Shown here: piece after piece, positions 50,459 to 59,709 of the stretch
How positions within the stretch are numbered: position 1 is the stretch's first letter
Layout: the number at the start of each line of letters is the position of its first letter
Assembly: GCF_040096225.1 (NCBI RefSeq)
Contig: NZ_JBBMFC010000010.1
Location: 40,416 to 104,415, forward strand
DNA length: 64,000 nucleotides
Origin: Hominiventricola aquisgranensis
GTDB lineage: Bacteria; Bacillota; Clostridia; Lachnospirales; Lachnospiraceae
Reading direction: 5' to 3'
Notes under the pieces: model-generated
Told to the model about the DNA's origin: nothing
What the model saw: the letters and a program-made list of their open reading frames with translations, nothing else
Database searches by the model: none
Made by a program: the position numbers and the translations under genes

Positions 50459-51660
50459 ATGCAGATTATTATGAATCAGTATGTATGCTTTATTGCAATC
50501 TGGTGTCTGGTGATAAATACTTATATTGTTTTTTCGTCCAGCAAGGTGAAAGCGCTCGAAAACAAAGAGAAAAAAGGATGGAAAAGATTATATATTTTAT
50601 CACCGCAGCAATGATGGTATGTGATCTGGATACATATATGTTTGCGGGTATCAGTACGAGATCGGTGTATTGGAATTTAAAGGTCGTAAATTTTTCGCTT
50701 TATCTGTTAAAGTATCTGTATCTGACTGTGTTTACAATATATATCATGAAAGAAAGCGGCAGGTTTGCAAAAGTCAAGAAAGTACTATTGGCGGTTTCGA
50801 TTCTGATTGGGATCACCGGCATGGTCTGTATCTCGTTGCCGGATATCAGGAAAGAGTTTTATTATTTCAGCAGTGACAATTATTTTTATTATGGCAGGCT
50901 ATACGGTATTGTCAGAGTCCTGATTATATTAGATATTCTGGTATTATTAACTGCCTTGCTGCTGGAGAAGAAGCAGTATAGAAGAAGAACATTTTATCTG
51001 TATCTGGGATATATTTTAATTTTGCAGTTTACCGCAGTTGCGGATTATGTGATTGATACCTGGTATCTGCAGAATCTGGCAATTTTCTTTTCGTCCATGA
51101 TCATTTTTTTAGACAACATGACACAGGTTTCAGATCAGTGGCTGGATGCAAAGAAAGAACTGCTGCTTTCCGAGTACCGGGCGAGTCATGATGTTATGAC
51201 AGGGCTGTGGAATAAAACCAGTGGAATGGATCAGATCAGAGACTATCTTAACAATATGCTGCAAAGAGATACAGCTGTACTGGGATTTGTGGATATCGAC
51301 AATTTCAAGTCTGTCAATGACACATATGGACATGAAACCGGAGATTTCTGGATACGTGAAATAGCAGCAGCACTGCAGGAAATATGCGGATCTTCAGACA
51401 TTGCATGCAGATATGGCGGCGATGAGTATATTCTTTTTCTAAAGAATGTCAGAGATAGGGATGAACTGACAGCACGTATTGAGGGTTTCAGAAAAAAAGT
51501 CGTTGATAAAGCAGCAGAAAGAGAGCAGGACGTGCATTGCAGTATCGGACTATACCAGGTAAAAGGGGCAGGAAATAAGCTGGCTGAATGCATCATAATA
51601 GCGGATGGTCTGCTCTATCAGGCAAAAGATAAAGGAAAAGATACTTACATAATCGGATAA
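50459..51660 (+). pseudogene. membrane GGDEF diguanylate cyclase with a frameshift near its start
   Basis: ATG 50459 has AAAGGAG 9 bases upstream and opens a frame encoding a first membrane helix (YVCFIAIWCLVINTYIVF). It stops early, whereas the rest of the protein (further helices at about 40-190, GGDEF domain about 225-385 with YGGDEYILF) is in another frame from about 50578. The frames join if one base is added in the A6 run at 50570-50575. If it is a true mutation, an internal start may still give a shorter protein. The catalytic domain looks intact: DIDNFKSVNDTYGH, GGDEY and the C-terminal ADGLLYQAKDKGK. Confidence 0.7.
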
Positions 51661-51689
51661 ATAAATGGAAAGAAATGAGGAACAGGAGA

Positions 51690-53411
51690 ATGAACAAAGT
51701 CAAAGAACACATCAGAAACTTGAAAGTAGAAGCAAAATTGAAAACGTACCGGATAACGATACTGTGTATGACAGTATTTTTAGTGCTGGTGGCGCTTATT
51801 TCAACATTAGTGATCCGGACGAATGTGAGGGAGATTACGGTAGTGTGATCTCCGGCGATAGGATATATTCAGGAATTAGAGACACTGACAGCTAAGTACA
51901 GGATCAAGCAGTATCAGCATCTGGCGGAAACAGACGCATCGGCCAAGGCTTCCTGTGAACAGGATATTGCGGGTATGGCAGACCAGATCACAGAGTATGC
52001 CAAGAAGTTAGATGCAATTATTAATTCTGAAAAGGAAGCACAGGAAGGAAAAAGCGATTATGAGAAGGCAAGCACTGCATGGAATGATTACAAGGCGGCT
52101 TCAGAGGAAATCCTACAGTTGAGCAATGCCGGGAAACAGGCTGAGGCAGCTGAGCTCATGACAGGAAGTGTGTATGAGAAATATACATTATTTGGGGAAA
52201 CATTCGGCGCACTGCGCGAGGATTTTCAGGTTCAGTTAGAAGCGGCGAAGAAGAGTGCCAATATCTGTACAGTGATCATTTTCATTGTTATTTTTGCAGC
52301 AGGATTTGCGATTGCCATTGTTTCAACAATGATCGGAAAGGTGATCGCACATTCGATCACAGAACCGGTAGCACAGATAGAGGCAGCGATTGCAAGCCTG
52401 AGAAAAGGCGAGCTGTCCAACATTACAATGCTCACATATGAGTCGGATGATGAGTTTGGCGCGACCATAAAAAATCTGAGAGAAGCCATGGACATTCTTG
52501 CGGATTATGTACGTGAGATTTCCAGAGAAGTCAAGAGCATTGCACAGGGTGATCTGACAAGAAATGGTGATGATATCACAGAGTTTCTGGGTGATTTTTC
52601 AGAATTGAGGGAGTCGCTTCTGTATATTTTGAAGCGCTTTAACAGTACGTTGTCAGATATCAGCAATATTGCGGAACAGGTGTCATCGAATGCCAAGGAT
52701 GTTGAAAATGCATCTCACTCTTTATCAGACGGAGCAACAGAACAGGCAGGGGTGATCGAAGAGTTGAACGCTACGATCGACACGGTGGTGGAGCTTGCAA
52801 CGGATACAGCGAAGGAGACAAAGAGTGCATCTGAAAGAGTAAAAGCTTCCGCAGACAAAGCGAATGCTGAAAAAGAAAAGATGAATGAACTGCTTAAGGA
52901 AATGGAACACATTACAGAGATTTCTAAGGAAATTGGCAATATTATTACTGATATTGAAGATATTGCCTCCCAGACAAATCTGCTGGCACTTAACGCATCC
53001 ATTGAAGTAGCAAGGGCAGGTGAAGCAGGTAAAGGATTTGCGGTTGTTGCAGATCAGATTGGAAAATTGGCAGCAGACAGCGCACAGTCAGCAGTAAATA
53101 CGCGAGAACTGATCGACAAGACTTTGGTTGAGATCGAGAAAGGCAATTCTATCACAAGAACAACTGCAGAGGCATTTAATCAGATTATCGCAGACATGGA
53201 ATCTTTTGAAGACATGGCGCAGAATACTATGGAAAAGGCAAATTCGCAGGCAGAATCATTAGCACAGATCGGACAGGGAATCGAACAGCTTTCCGGTGTT
53301 GTACAGGGTACAGCAGCATCCTCAGAAGAAAATACTGCAATCAGTATTAATCTGGCAGAGGGAGCAGCGAATATGCATGACCACATAAATGTATTCAAAT
53401 TGTTTAAATAG
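51690..53411 (+). pseudogene. methyl-accepting chemotaxis protein with an in-frame TGA
   Basis: The full frame encodes about 572 residues: TM1 (about 22-42), a 4-helix-bundle sensor (about 45-190), TM2 (about 195-220), HAMP, and a complete signalling domain with ARAGEAGKGFAVVADQIGKLA. At 51846-51848 the codon is TGA, between ITVV and SPAIGYIQEL, where related sensors have Trp (WSP). Both sides are in the same frame, so it is a single TGG to TGA change or a recoded codon. An internal ATG at 51975 could still give a protein lacking TM1. Confidence 0.85.
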
Positions 53412-53472
53412 TGCCTTATGCAGGTAAAAACAAGCAGGATCTGATATCTGCACTTATAGAGAAAGAATAGAA

Positions 53473-55245
53473 ATGATAGAATATTTAAGGGGAAAAAGCA
53501 TAAAGTGGAAGATCATCCTTCCGGCAGTGGTTTTTGTGGTCGGAATCGTGACCGTGTATGAAATCGAAGTCTGTAACGACCGGATATATCAGGAGCAGAA
53601 GCGCATGAAGACAGAATTAAATGCGGTAAATTATGCGCAGCAGATGATGTCTGAGATGCAGGAAGGGGCAGGTATCACCGAGATAATGGAACAGGTTGTG
53701 ACAAGCCGGCAGGGAGATGGAGATTATTTTTCTGCGGTTGCGGAGAATCTGACCGCTAAGTATGTGCAGAGCATCCAGCTAGCACCGGAAGGTGTTGTGA
53801 CATATATTTATCCGGAAGAAGGCAATGAGGCGGGAAAGATCGATCTGATCCATGATGAAGAACGCGGAGAGATCACCCGGTACGGAATCGATCATGATGT
53901 GATTGTCATGCAGGGACCGTTTGATCTGGAACAGGGCGGAAAAGGAATTGCTATCCGCAATCCGGTCTTTCTGAAAGATGAGAATGGGGAAAAGAAATTC
54001 TGGGGACTGACGATCGTAATTATCCGTGTGCCGGAAGTGTTTGATGATTCGATCAACAAACTTACGGAATTCGGCTATGACTACAGATTGTCGAAGACAT
54101 CTTCGCCATTGACTTCTGAATACAAGGAGATTTCTGCTTCCGGTGGGACTATGGAACAGCCGGTCGTCTATCTTTTTGATCTGGGCGGATGTTCCTGGAA
54201 ATTAGAAGTGATGCCAACGGATAGATGGAAGATGGATCATAGTTCCCGCGTGATCATATTCAGCGGACTCTGTATTGTGATTCTTTTGACAGTGCTGGTG
54301 GCAGTATTGATGGGGCTGGCAGAGAGCAGAAACAGATTAAAAAAACTGTCAGATACCGATCCGTTGACCGGACTTTTAAACCGCAATGGTTTTGATGAGC
54401 AGGTGGATCGCTATATGCAGAAACATCCAAGGGAGCATTGTGTATGCGTAGAGTTGGATATTGATGATTTCAAATTTATCAATGATCTGTATGGACATTC
54501 CTGTGGAGACAGGGTGTTACAGCAGCTGGCAGAAAGCATGAGAGAAATGTTCCCGGAAAATGCTATTCTGGGAAGAAATGGTGGAGACGAATTCTGCATC
54601 ATCTTAAAGAACTGCGTCTGCAAAGATGTAGTGGAAAAAATCGGTCAGTTCACGCAGCTTCCAAGGACATTCCGTTATAGCGGAAGGGAGCATGAGTTTA
54701 GCATTTCTGTCGGCTATGCTGAAGCGCCGGTTTTTGCAGGAAACAGGACAGAAATTTTGAAGAATGCAGACACTGCGCTTTATGAAGTGAAGCTTCAGGG
54801 AAAGCACGGTTGTATGGCTTACAATAAGAATCTGCAGATCGTTAAGCGTACGCAGTTAGGATTCGGACTGAATGACATTTCAGATTATCTGCCGGAAGCA
54901 TTTTTGATCTATAAAGCTGATCTGGACAACGACCAGATCTTGTTTTCCAGCAGAGAGATGATTTGTCTTGCGGAATGCAGTGATATGGACGAGTTTTTGG
55001 AGCTGACGGAAGGAAGATTCCGGAATCTGGTCGCACCAGAAGAAAGGGATAGCGTTGAGAATACTGTCCTGAAGCAGGCAGCTGAAAAAGCGCCGGGGGT
55101 GATCATGCATGTGGATTTCCTGTTGAACGGAAAAGACGGATGCAAAAAATCAGTGGCTGCATCCAGCAGACTGGTCGAGAACCAATATTATGGAAGCATA
55201 TTCTATGTTGTTTTTTCTGAAAAAATGAACAGGCATGAGGGATAA
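53473..55245 (+). CDS. membrane diguanylate cyclase: CHASE-like sensor, GGDEF, PAS-like tail
   Basis: A 590-aa protein. TM1 (about 13-33) is followed by an extracellular CHASE-like sensor (about 40-255), TM2 (about 257-280) and a GGDEF domain (about 290-455) with DIDDFKFINDLYGH and NGGDEFCIIL. A PAS-like region (about 480-590) ends the protein. The GGDEF site is intact, so it should make c-di-GMP. Together with the EAL and GGDEF genes upstream and the chemotaxis receptor it forms a motility/biofilm signalling cluster. A strong terminator follows. Confidence 0.9.
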   Translation: MIEYLRGKSIKWKIILPAVVFVVGIVTVYEIEVCNDRIYQEQKRMKTELNAVNYAQQMMSEMQEGAGITEIMEQVVTSRQGDGDYFSAVAENLTAKYVQSIQLAPEGVVTYIYPEEGNEAGKIDLIHDEERGEITRYGIDHDVIVMQGPFDLEQGGKGIAIRNPVFLKDENGEKKFWGLTIVIIRVPEVFDDSINKLTEFGYDYRLSKTSSPLTSEYKEISASGGTMEQPVVYLFDLGGCSWKLEVMPTDRWKMDHSSRVIIFSGLCIVILLTVLVAVLMGLAESRNRLKKLSDTDPLTGLLNRNGFDEQVDRYMQKHPREHCVCVELDIDDFKFINDLYGHSCGDRVLQQLAESMREMFPENAILGRNGGDEFCIILKNCVCKDVVEKIGQFTQLPRTFRYSGREHEFSISVGYAEAPVFAGNRTEILKNADTALYEVKLQGKHGCMAYNKNLQIVKRTQLGFGLNDISDYLPEAFLIYKADLDNDQILFSSREMICLAECSDMDEFLELTEGRFRNLVAPEERDSVENTVLKQAAEKAPGVIMHVDFLLNGKDGCKKSVAASSRLVENQYYGSIFYVVFSEKMNRHEG

Positions 55246-55267
55246 AAATTCCGCAATATATCAAAAC

Positions 55268-55313
55268 AAAAAAATCAGGTCATAAGAGAGAATTCTTATG
55301 ACCTGATTTTTTT
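55268..55313. terminator. strong bidirectional terminator
   Basis: Exact 19-bp arms (55268-55286 and 55295-55313), each containing ATCAGGTCATAAG or its complement, with A7 and T7 at the ends and an 8-base loop. It closes the c-di-GMP cluster. Confidence 0.92.
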
Positions 55314-55545
55314 GCATGAAATGAGGTGGGATCAGATGGCAGAACGTATTGGAATTTGTAGGCAAGCCCTGTCTGCCATCGAAAATGGAGGAGTGTTTAA
55401 AACTCAGACATTGGAAAAGCCGGTCTCAGTTCTAGGTACTTCAGAAAGAAATATTTTACATGGTAATGATACAGATTGTGAACTGATTACGGAGGTAATG
55501 CTTTACTGCAGGGAATGGATGAATTGCAGCTCAGACAGTGTTTAG
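55312..55545 (+). pseudogene. remnant of an XRE regulator
   Basis: The frame reads MRWDQMAERIGICRQALSAIENG, the helix-turn-helix core of an XRE protein (usual form LAE.LGISRQAISKIENG), then drifts into unrelated sequence. The first helix and a proper start are missing; the frame begins in the terminator's T run. It is probably non-functional. Confidence 0.5.
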
Positions 55546-55735
55546 CAATGATAAAGGCAAGGCGTCGTGAAATGCACAGCAGCTCGTCTGTAGTTCCTTA
55601 GTATGCGGGGCGAATAGGATAAAACGCATACCTACATGCTTAGCATTAAGCATAGCCATGTAGACTGTATCACTTTCAAATTCAATTTCTGTCTATATGG
55701 CACTAACTTGAAGGAGGATAAAGTGATGATTGGAT
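55546..55735. other. gap with a stranded promoter/leader and short hairpins
   Basis: A small dyad (CTACATG ... CATGTAG, about 55652-55675) and a strong ribosome site (GAAGGAGG) before a start codon that reads only MIGLSIL and stops. This is the stump of a gene whose body was lost. No intact gene is present. Confidence 0.4.
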
Positions 55736-55739
55736 TAAG

Positions 55740-56142
55740 CATACTGTAAGCATACAGGAAGAAGCTGCTACAGAGATAGTAACCGGGGCGGTTAGTCAGG
55801 AAGATAATAAAAAGGCTGATTCTAAGGAGCAGCAGAGATCTGATGAAAATACAGCAGATTCAAGTAATAAGCAGAATAACAATAGTGCAGAAACCAAACA
55901 GGAAGCTGCTAATACGGACAATTCCGATAACGGTAACGCAGGCGATGACAATGGCACAGCAAATGCACCAGCAGACAGTGGAAATGCAGGACAGGATAGT
56001 GGCAGTCAGCAAGCCACACAGACAGCAGTTTCATACAGTCCACAGACTGTTGTGTCATTGTCCATTCCAAAGATAAAAGCAGAAGGCAAGCTTATTTTAT
56101 CAGAGGAAGCAGCTGGAAACAATCGGAGTGCTTGGCAGTAAG
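55740..56142 (+). pseudogene. disordered surface-protein fragment
   Basis: One frame from about 55740 to the stop at 56140-56142 encodes a Gln/Asn/Ser/Ala-rich stretch (SAETKQEAANTDNSDNGNAG...) and then VSLSIPKIKAEGKLILSEEA. It has no start. It resembles the low-complexity stalk of an exported or ICE-encoded protein. It adjoins VirB4 debris, so a decayed second ICE is likely. Confidence 0.45.
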
Positions 56143-56159
56143 AAGGAAGATGGTACGCA

Positions 56160-56460
56160 TGTAGTCGATCTGTTGCAGAATTACACAGCAACCACAATGC
56201 TTGCAAACTCAGAGTTTGTAGCTCTCTTAAAGCAGGCGAACACAGACAGTTCCAAGATGGCGGAGGTTATCGGAGTATCAGAGGCACAGCTTCGGTTCGT
56301 AACTAATACCGCCTCTGGAATGGGACTTATTAAGTGTGGTTCGGTAGTAATTCCCTTTGATAATCAGATCAGCAAGGATACGGATTTGTACAGGCTGTAT
56401 AATACCAACATTCATGAGAAGATTGCGGAACAGAAGAAAAAAGAAGCAATGTTGCAGTGA
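56160..56460 (+). pseudogene. C-terminal fragment of a second VirB4-like ATPase
   Basis: About 100 codons, DLLQNYTATTMLANSEFVALL ... TNTASGMGLIKCGSVVIPF, align with the end of the intact VirB4 gene (SDFVYLLNQNAKDQ ... GCGLILFDNVVIPF). The ATPase core is absent. The sequence belongs to a different ICE subfamily. It ends QKKKEAMLQ and TGA. Confidence 0.8.
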
Positions 56461-56651
56461 TAACAGATGAATTTTTATAGAATCTATAGTATAATCAAGA
56501 GGTCGGATGAATATCCGACCTTGATGATAATAAAATAGATATTCCCTATTTTTAAGAAAAAAGCATATAAGATTCGATATGAAAAATAAATAAGGAAGCA
56601 GTTCTAAAATGTATCATTTGTACCGGAGAACATATGGCTGGATTTTAAGAT
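56461..56651. other. gap with nothing clear
   Basis: A short AGGTCGGAT / ATCCGACCT dyad near 56500-56520 follows the VirB4 fragment and may have been its terminator. No gene was seen. Confidence 0.35.
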
Positions 56652-56759
56652 ATGCATATCGTATACTTTGACGAGAATATGTTGATTGGGGATGCAGCGG
56701 ATCTGGATGCATTTATGGAAATGTATGGTGTGGAAGCAATTTCCAAGGAATATTTGTAA
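56652..56759 (+). pseudogene. 35-codon remnant of an ICE gene
   Basis: MHIVYFDENMLIGDAADLDAF and the ending VEAISKEYL then TAA. The acidic pattern recalls modules found in the large antirestriction proteins of ICEs, but the match is weak. No ribosome site was seen. It probably belongs to the same decayed element. Confidence 0.35.
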
Positions 56760-56904
56760 TTATTAGGGAAAAGAAAATTTGAATTTTGCTTTCGATGACT
56801 AGAATGAAAATCGTTACCGTTGCGCCTGTTTTCACAAGCGTTGCGTGACATAAAAAGAATTCTATTTTAATATCAAAGTATCAAAAACAAAGGAGGTTCT
56901 TTTT

Positions 56905-57186
56905 ATGTTGAAGGAATTAAAGAAAAACAAAATGAGTGTTGTTGCAACTGGAATTTTATTTGGTGTTATGGGGGTATTAATTATTCCTATGATAGCAGTA
57001 ATTGTAAAAATATCGAATGCATTATCCCAAAAACATCCTAGGATATACAAGTATAGTATGATTGCTTTTATCGGTATGTTATTGGCAATTAGCCTATTTT
57101 GCGTTGTTATTAAACATCAGATGAGTTTTCTTGTAATAGTTGCTTGTTTAGCAATAACATTATGCGACACTATTAAAAACAGATAA
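56905..57186 (+). CDS. small membrane protein
   Basis: A 93-aa protein with a basic start (MLKELKKNKMSV) and three hydrophobic segments (about 13-35, 50-66 and 70-86). AAAGGAGG (56890-56897) is an excellent ribosome site. It lies 16 bases before an XRE/membrane gene and is probably co-transcribed with it. Small membrane proteins paired with an XRE-membrane regulator are common in Firmicutes; the function is unknown. Confidence 0.65.
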   Translation: MLKELKKNKMSVVATGILFGVMGVLIIPMIAVIVKISNALSQKHPRIYKYSMIAFIGMLLAISLFCVVIKHQMSFLVIVACLAITLCDTIKNR

Positions 57187-57202
57187 TAAATGGAGTACAA
57201 CT

Positions 57203-57664
57203 ATGGAAATATCAGATTTGATTAAATCAGCCAGAATTGAAAAGGGCTTAACCCAACAACAACTGGCTGATGTTGTCTTTGTTACGCGATAGACAATTTC
57301 GAAATGGGAATTGGGAAAAAGTGTTCCTGACCAAGCCTCTCTTATATTGATATACCAGTATTTGGACATCAAGGATAATGAGAAAAAACAGTTATCAAAG
57401 CTTATTTTTAATAAGCAAAATATTATATTAATTTTGATTGCAATCTTATTTTCTCCTATGGTTATTGGAGTACGTTTTATCTGTTGTAAAATTGATAAGA
57501 TTGAAAATCGAAAAATTAAAGCGGTAATCAAGGTTATTGGCTTTGTTGTATTCTCATCGTATCTAGTATCTTTAAAAGAAAATGTGGCGTATTTGTTAAT
57601 TGGTATATTTTCTCTGGTGTATTTGTTATATCAATTCTATTTGAGTGGATTGGAAACTAAATGA
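57203..57664 (+). pseudogene. XRE-membrane regulator with an in-frame TAG
   Basis: The frame encodes an HTH (LIKSARIEKGLTQQQLADVVFVTR, stop, TISKWELGKSVPD) and then two or three membrane segments. TAG at 57290-57292 stands where the family has Gln in the recognition helix (VTRQTISKWE); CAG to TAG is a one-base change. The frame is otherwise intact to 57664. It is probably inactive unless the stop is read through. Confidence 0.82.
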
Positions 57665-57757
57665 TTTGTGTCAGCAAGTTTAAGGCAAGCGATAATTCAT
57701 GAAATTCCAGTTTGGAGAATTGAGAAAATCGGGATTTGATAAGGAGCGAAAAGAAAA

Positions 57758-58195
57758 ATGTGTGAAGAATGTTACTCTGATGAAAATAGAATAACACCAT
57801 TACTAAATCCCTTGGACTGCTTAGAAAATCACACTCAATATATTTGTGGAACTTGTGGACGTTGCATTTGTATTGAACATGACCCAAACAGAGGATTACA
57901 AAGATGGAAATTTCCTTTTAAGTCATTGGAAATTGCAAAATATTATTTACGAACAGCCGATTACACAACGAAAGGTTCGTGTGGTATTTATGAGATAGAG
58001 AACAGTAAAGGCAGAGTATCTTATAAAATATTCGCCGGGAATGAGGATTTACATCTATTCTTGAAAAAGAATAAAGACAAGAAATGCAAACAAATGACAC
58101 CTGTGTTTAATGTTGGAGAGTATAAAGAATATCCACATGCAGAAATACGAAAATTGACTTCTGATGAAATAAAACAATATATGAGTGAACGTTAA
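57758..58195 (+). CDS. Cys-rich hypothetical protein
   Basis: A 145-aa protein. The N-terminal part has CEECYSD and CGTCGRCICIEHD, a likely zinc-binding pattern. The rest is a mixed domain (YEIENSKGRVSYKIFAGNEDLHLFL) with a basic C-terminus. AGGAGCG lies 10 bases before the ATG. I do not know the function of this family; it stands alone between a broken regulator and a truncated membrane gene. Confidence 0.65.
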   Translation: MCEECYSDENRITPLLNPLDCLENHTQYICGTCGRCICIEHDPNRGLQRWKFPFKSLEIAKYYLRTADYTTKGSCGIYEIENSKGRVSYKIFAGNEDLHLFLKKNKDKKCKQMTPVFNVGEYKEYPHAEIRKLTSDEIKQYMSER

Positions 58196-58227
58196 ATTCC
58201 AGTCTTGGTGTTTAGGAGATTACAAAA

Positions 58228-58416
58228 ATGAAAAAGCTTTTTGATGTACCAGATTCATATAAAGAACACATAACTAAGTTTGATAGTAGTGATGGCTTTT
58301 TAGCGTTGGGGATAATAGTAACATATTTTGTTGTTATGACTATTTCTGGTATAATTGTACAATATATTTCTCAATTGCAAATCACTATTATAGGTGGAGA
58401 AATCAATGTGTTTTGA
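58228..58416 (+). pseudogene. N-terminal stub of a membrane protein, CPBP-like
   Basis: 62 codons with one or two membrane segments (FLALGIIVTYFVVMTISGIIV). The start MKKLFDVPDSYKEHI looks like the front of a CPBP-type membrane protease, but no catalytic EExxxR motif follows, as the frame ends at 58416. The next frame starts in the overlapping TTG. GGAG precedes the ATG. It is probably a truncated gene joined to foreign DNA. Confidence 0.45.
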
Positions 58417-58793
58417 TAGCATTTGTGGCATTGCTCATAGGTATGGTCGTCAGCACTTTTTTCAATTTTGATGGGAGTGATATCTTTGTTTGTCTGTATT
58501 ATGTTATAGTAATATTTATAGCTGGAGCATGCGTTCTGACAGAGAATGCAAATATAAGACAACTGAGAAAAAAGCAGGTGTTACAGTATGATGTTGTACT
58601 TGTGCAAAAGCAACCAGTGATTGAGACGGAGTCTTATGGCGCTGAAAATATCCGGGATACGAAGCGGTTTTACCCAATATTGGGAAGGGATGTACATTCG
58701 GGATATGAGAGTACGTGTTTCCTTTCAGAAGAACACTATAAGAAAAGAGAAATTGGTGACACGATAACAATGACACGATTTATATGGAAGTAG
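58413..58793 (+). CDS. membrane protein of cassette 1
   Basis: 126 aa, starting with TTG overlapping the previous stop. Two membrane helices (about 3-18 and 25-45) are followed by a soluble domain with YDVVLVQKQPVIET and RFYPILGRDVHSGYES, a DUF3592-like layout. Because of the truncated stub upstream, the true N-terminus may be lost. It heads the first of two related gene cassettes (58413-60153 and 61165-62854). Confidence 0.5.
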   Translation: MIAFVALLIGMVVSTFFNFDGSDIFVCLYYVIVIFIAGACVLTENANIRQLRKKQVLQYDVVLVQKQPVIETESYGAENIRDTKRFYPILGRDVHSGYESTCFLSEEHYKKREIGDTITMTRFIWK

Positions 58794-58796
58794 GGA

Positions 58797-58880
58797 ATGA
58801 TTGCTGATGTATCCATTGCATTTTCTGGGGTAGTAGCATCAAGTGTATTGATTACAAAACGTAGATCGCATTCTAAATGA
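58797..58880 (+). CDS. 27-aa hydrophobic micro-ORF of cassette 1
   Basis: MIADVSIAFSGVVASSVLIT then a basic end (KRRSHSK). It begins 3 bases after the preceding stop and is coupled to the next frame by an ATGA overlap. The corresponding place in cassette 2 holds a glycine-zipper-like micro-ORF (61837-61968). Short membrane peptide or decayed gene end; unclear. Confidence 0.4.
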   Translation: MIADVSIAFSGVVASSVLITKRRSHSK

Positions 58881-59029
58881 GATTTTCTTATATGATCTCT
58901 CGGAAGGGAAATATAAAAAAAGATCTGGCGATTATGTTTAACCACGGAGATATCGGCGAAATTGTCTGCAGAGGATACGAAGATGATGAACGGAGATTCC
59001 GCTCGTTATTTTTAAATACAGGAGCATAA
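58877..59029 (+). pseudogene. C-terminal piece of a DUF4176-like protein (cassette 1)
   Basis: A 50-codon frame whose end, IMFNHGDIGEIVCRGYEDDERRF, fits the C-terminus of DUF4176 proteins (FNHEDI.E....GY.DEEE). In this family these proteins belong to type VII secretion/LXG toxin operons. The front half is missing and a neighbouring frame carries YDLSEGKY-like residues, so a frameshift is likely. The next gene follows at 4 bases. Confidence 0.55.
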
Positions 59030-59033
59030 TGTG

Positions 59034-59489
59034 ATGAAAAAGATGTATTTCCTTAAAGATAGAAAAGAGGCGGTTATCGATCGACTGACCTATATGAGTA
59101 AACATAGACAGGAGTATCTGCAGGATAAGGAACATGGCATGATAACGCTTCAGTTCAAGCAAGGCATGCCGGTGATTCGTTTCTCATCAGGCAGGGTAAC
59201 ATCATATTGGGATTTTTCTTTTGATGGGAAAAAGATGACCGTGCAGCGAAGGTGTTCTTTATCTGATAAAATTATCTGGGGAACACTTTTGATTATAGAT
59301 TTGTTTATTTTATATTTGTTCAGACAGTCGATATGGCTGGGGCTGGCATGGTTTTGTGCGTTGCTGTTACTGGAAGTATTACCGTTCTATGCGCTGGAAT
59401 CTTGTGTTACTTTTAGACATGTGAAAATGTTTGTGACTCATTATCTGGCTGATTATATAGGGGAAAGCGAGGAAATCTACGAAATGTAA
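59034..59489 (+). CDS. membrane protein of cassette 1, paralogue of the gene at 62169
   Basis: A 151-aa protein. The N-terminal 80 residues form a soluble, PH-like beta-rich part (MITLQFKQGMPVIRFSSGRVTSYWDF), followed by two membrane helices (about 85-125) with the pattern LLEVLPFYAL and a short C-terminal segment. The gene at 62169 has the same size, layout and LEFLPYYVF motif. Such proteins are often immunity factors, but that is inference from the DUF4176 context. Confidence 0.6.
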   Translation: MKKMYFLKDRKEAVIDRLTYMSKHRQEYLQDKEHGMITLQFKQGMPVIRFSSGRVTSYWDFSFDGKKMTVQRRCSLSDKIIWGTLLIIDLFILYLFRQSIWLGLAWFCALLLLEVLPFYALESCVTFRHVKMFVTHYLADYIGESEEIYEM

Positions 59490-59495
59490 AAGTTA

Positions 59496-59706
59496 ATGAA
59501 AGGTTTGTGCCTGATTCTGGCACTGTTCATACTAGTGTGTGATTGCGGAATAGAGACCTATGCCGATGCGTGGGATGGGAGGAGCGAGACAACATTATGT
59601 GGAGTACGATTTTAAAGAGAATGTGCTGGCTCCATTAGACGAAGTAAAAGTGGTTGATGGGAAGGTTGTTCCTAAAAAAATAGAGTATACAATGATGGAG
59701 AAATAG
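59496..59706 (+). pseudogene. frameshifted small lipoprotein-like gene
   Basis: ATG 59496 opens MKGLCLILALFILVCDCGIE, a signal-peptide-like start with Cys, and stops at 59615. The neighbouring frame continues YVEYDFKENVLAPLDEVKVV to TAG 59706. One indel near 59590 would join them. The first about 25 bases recur at 62664 in the second cassette. Confidence 0.5.
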
Positions 59707-59709
59707 AAA

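Noticed and set aside
50567..50580. A_AAA_AAG slippery heptamer for programmed -1 frameshifting in the GGDEF gene
   Set aside because: The A run is not in the zero-frame phase needed for that heptamer, and no following stem was seen; a plain indel is simpler.
51846..51848. Selenocysteine or UGA=Trp recoding in the chemoreceptor
   Set aside because: No SECIS-like hairpin was noticed, Cys is not expected at this site, and other genes in the window use TGA as a normal stop.
55640..55680. Riboswitch in the leader before the MIGLSIL stump
   Set aside because: Only a short dyad is present; no known riboswitch core was recognised.
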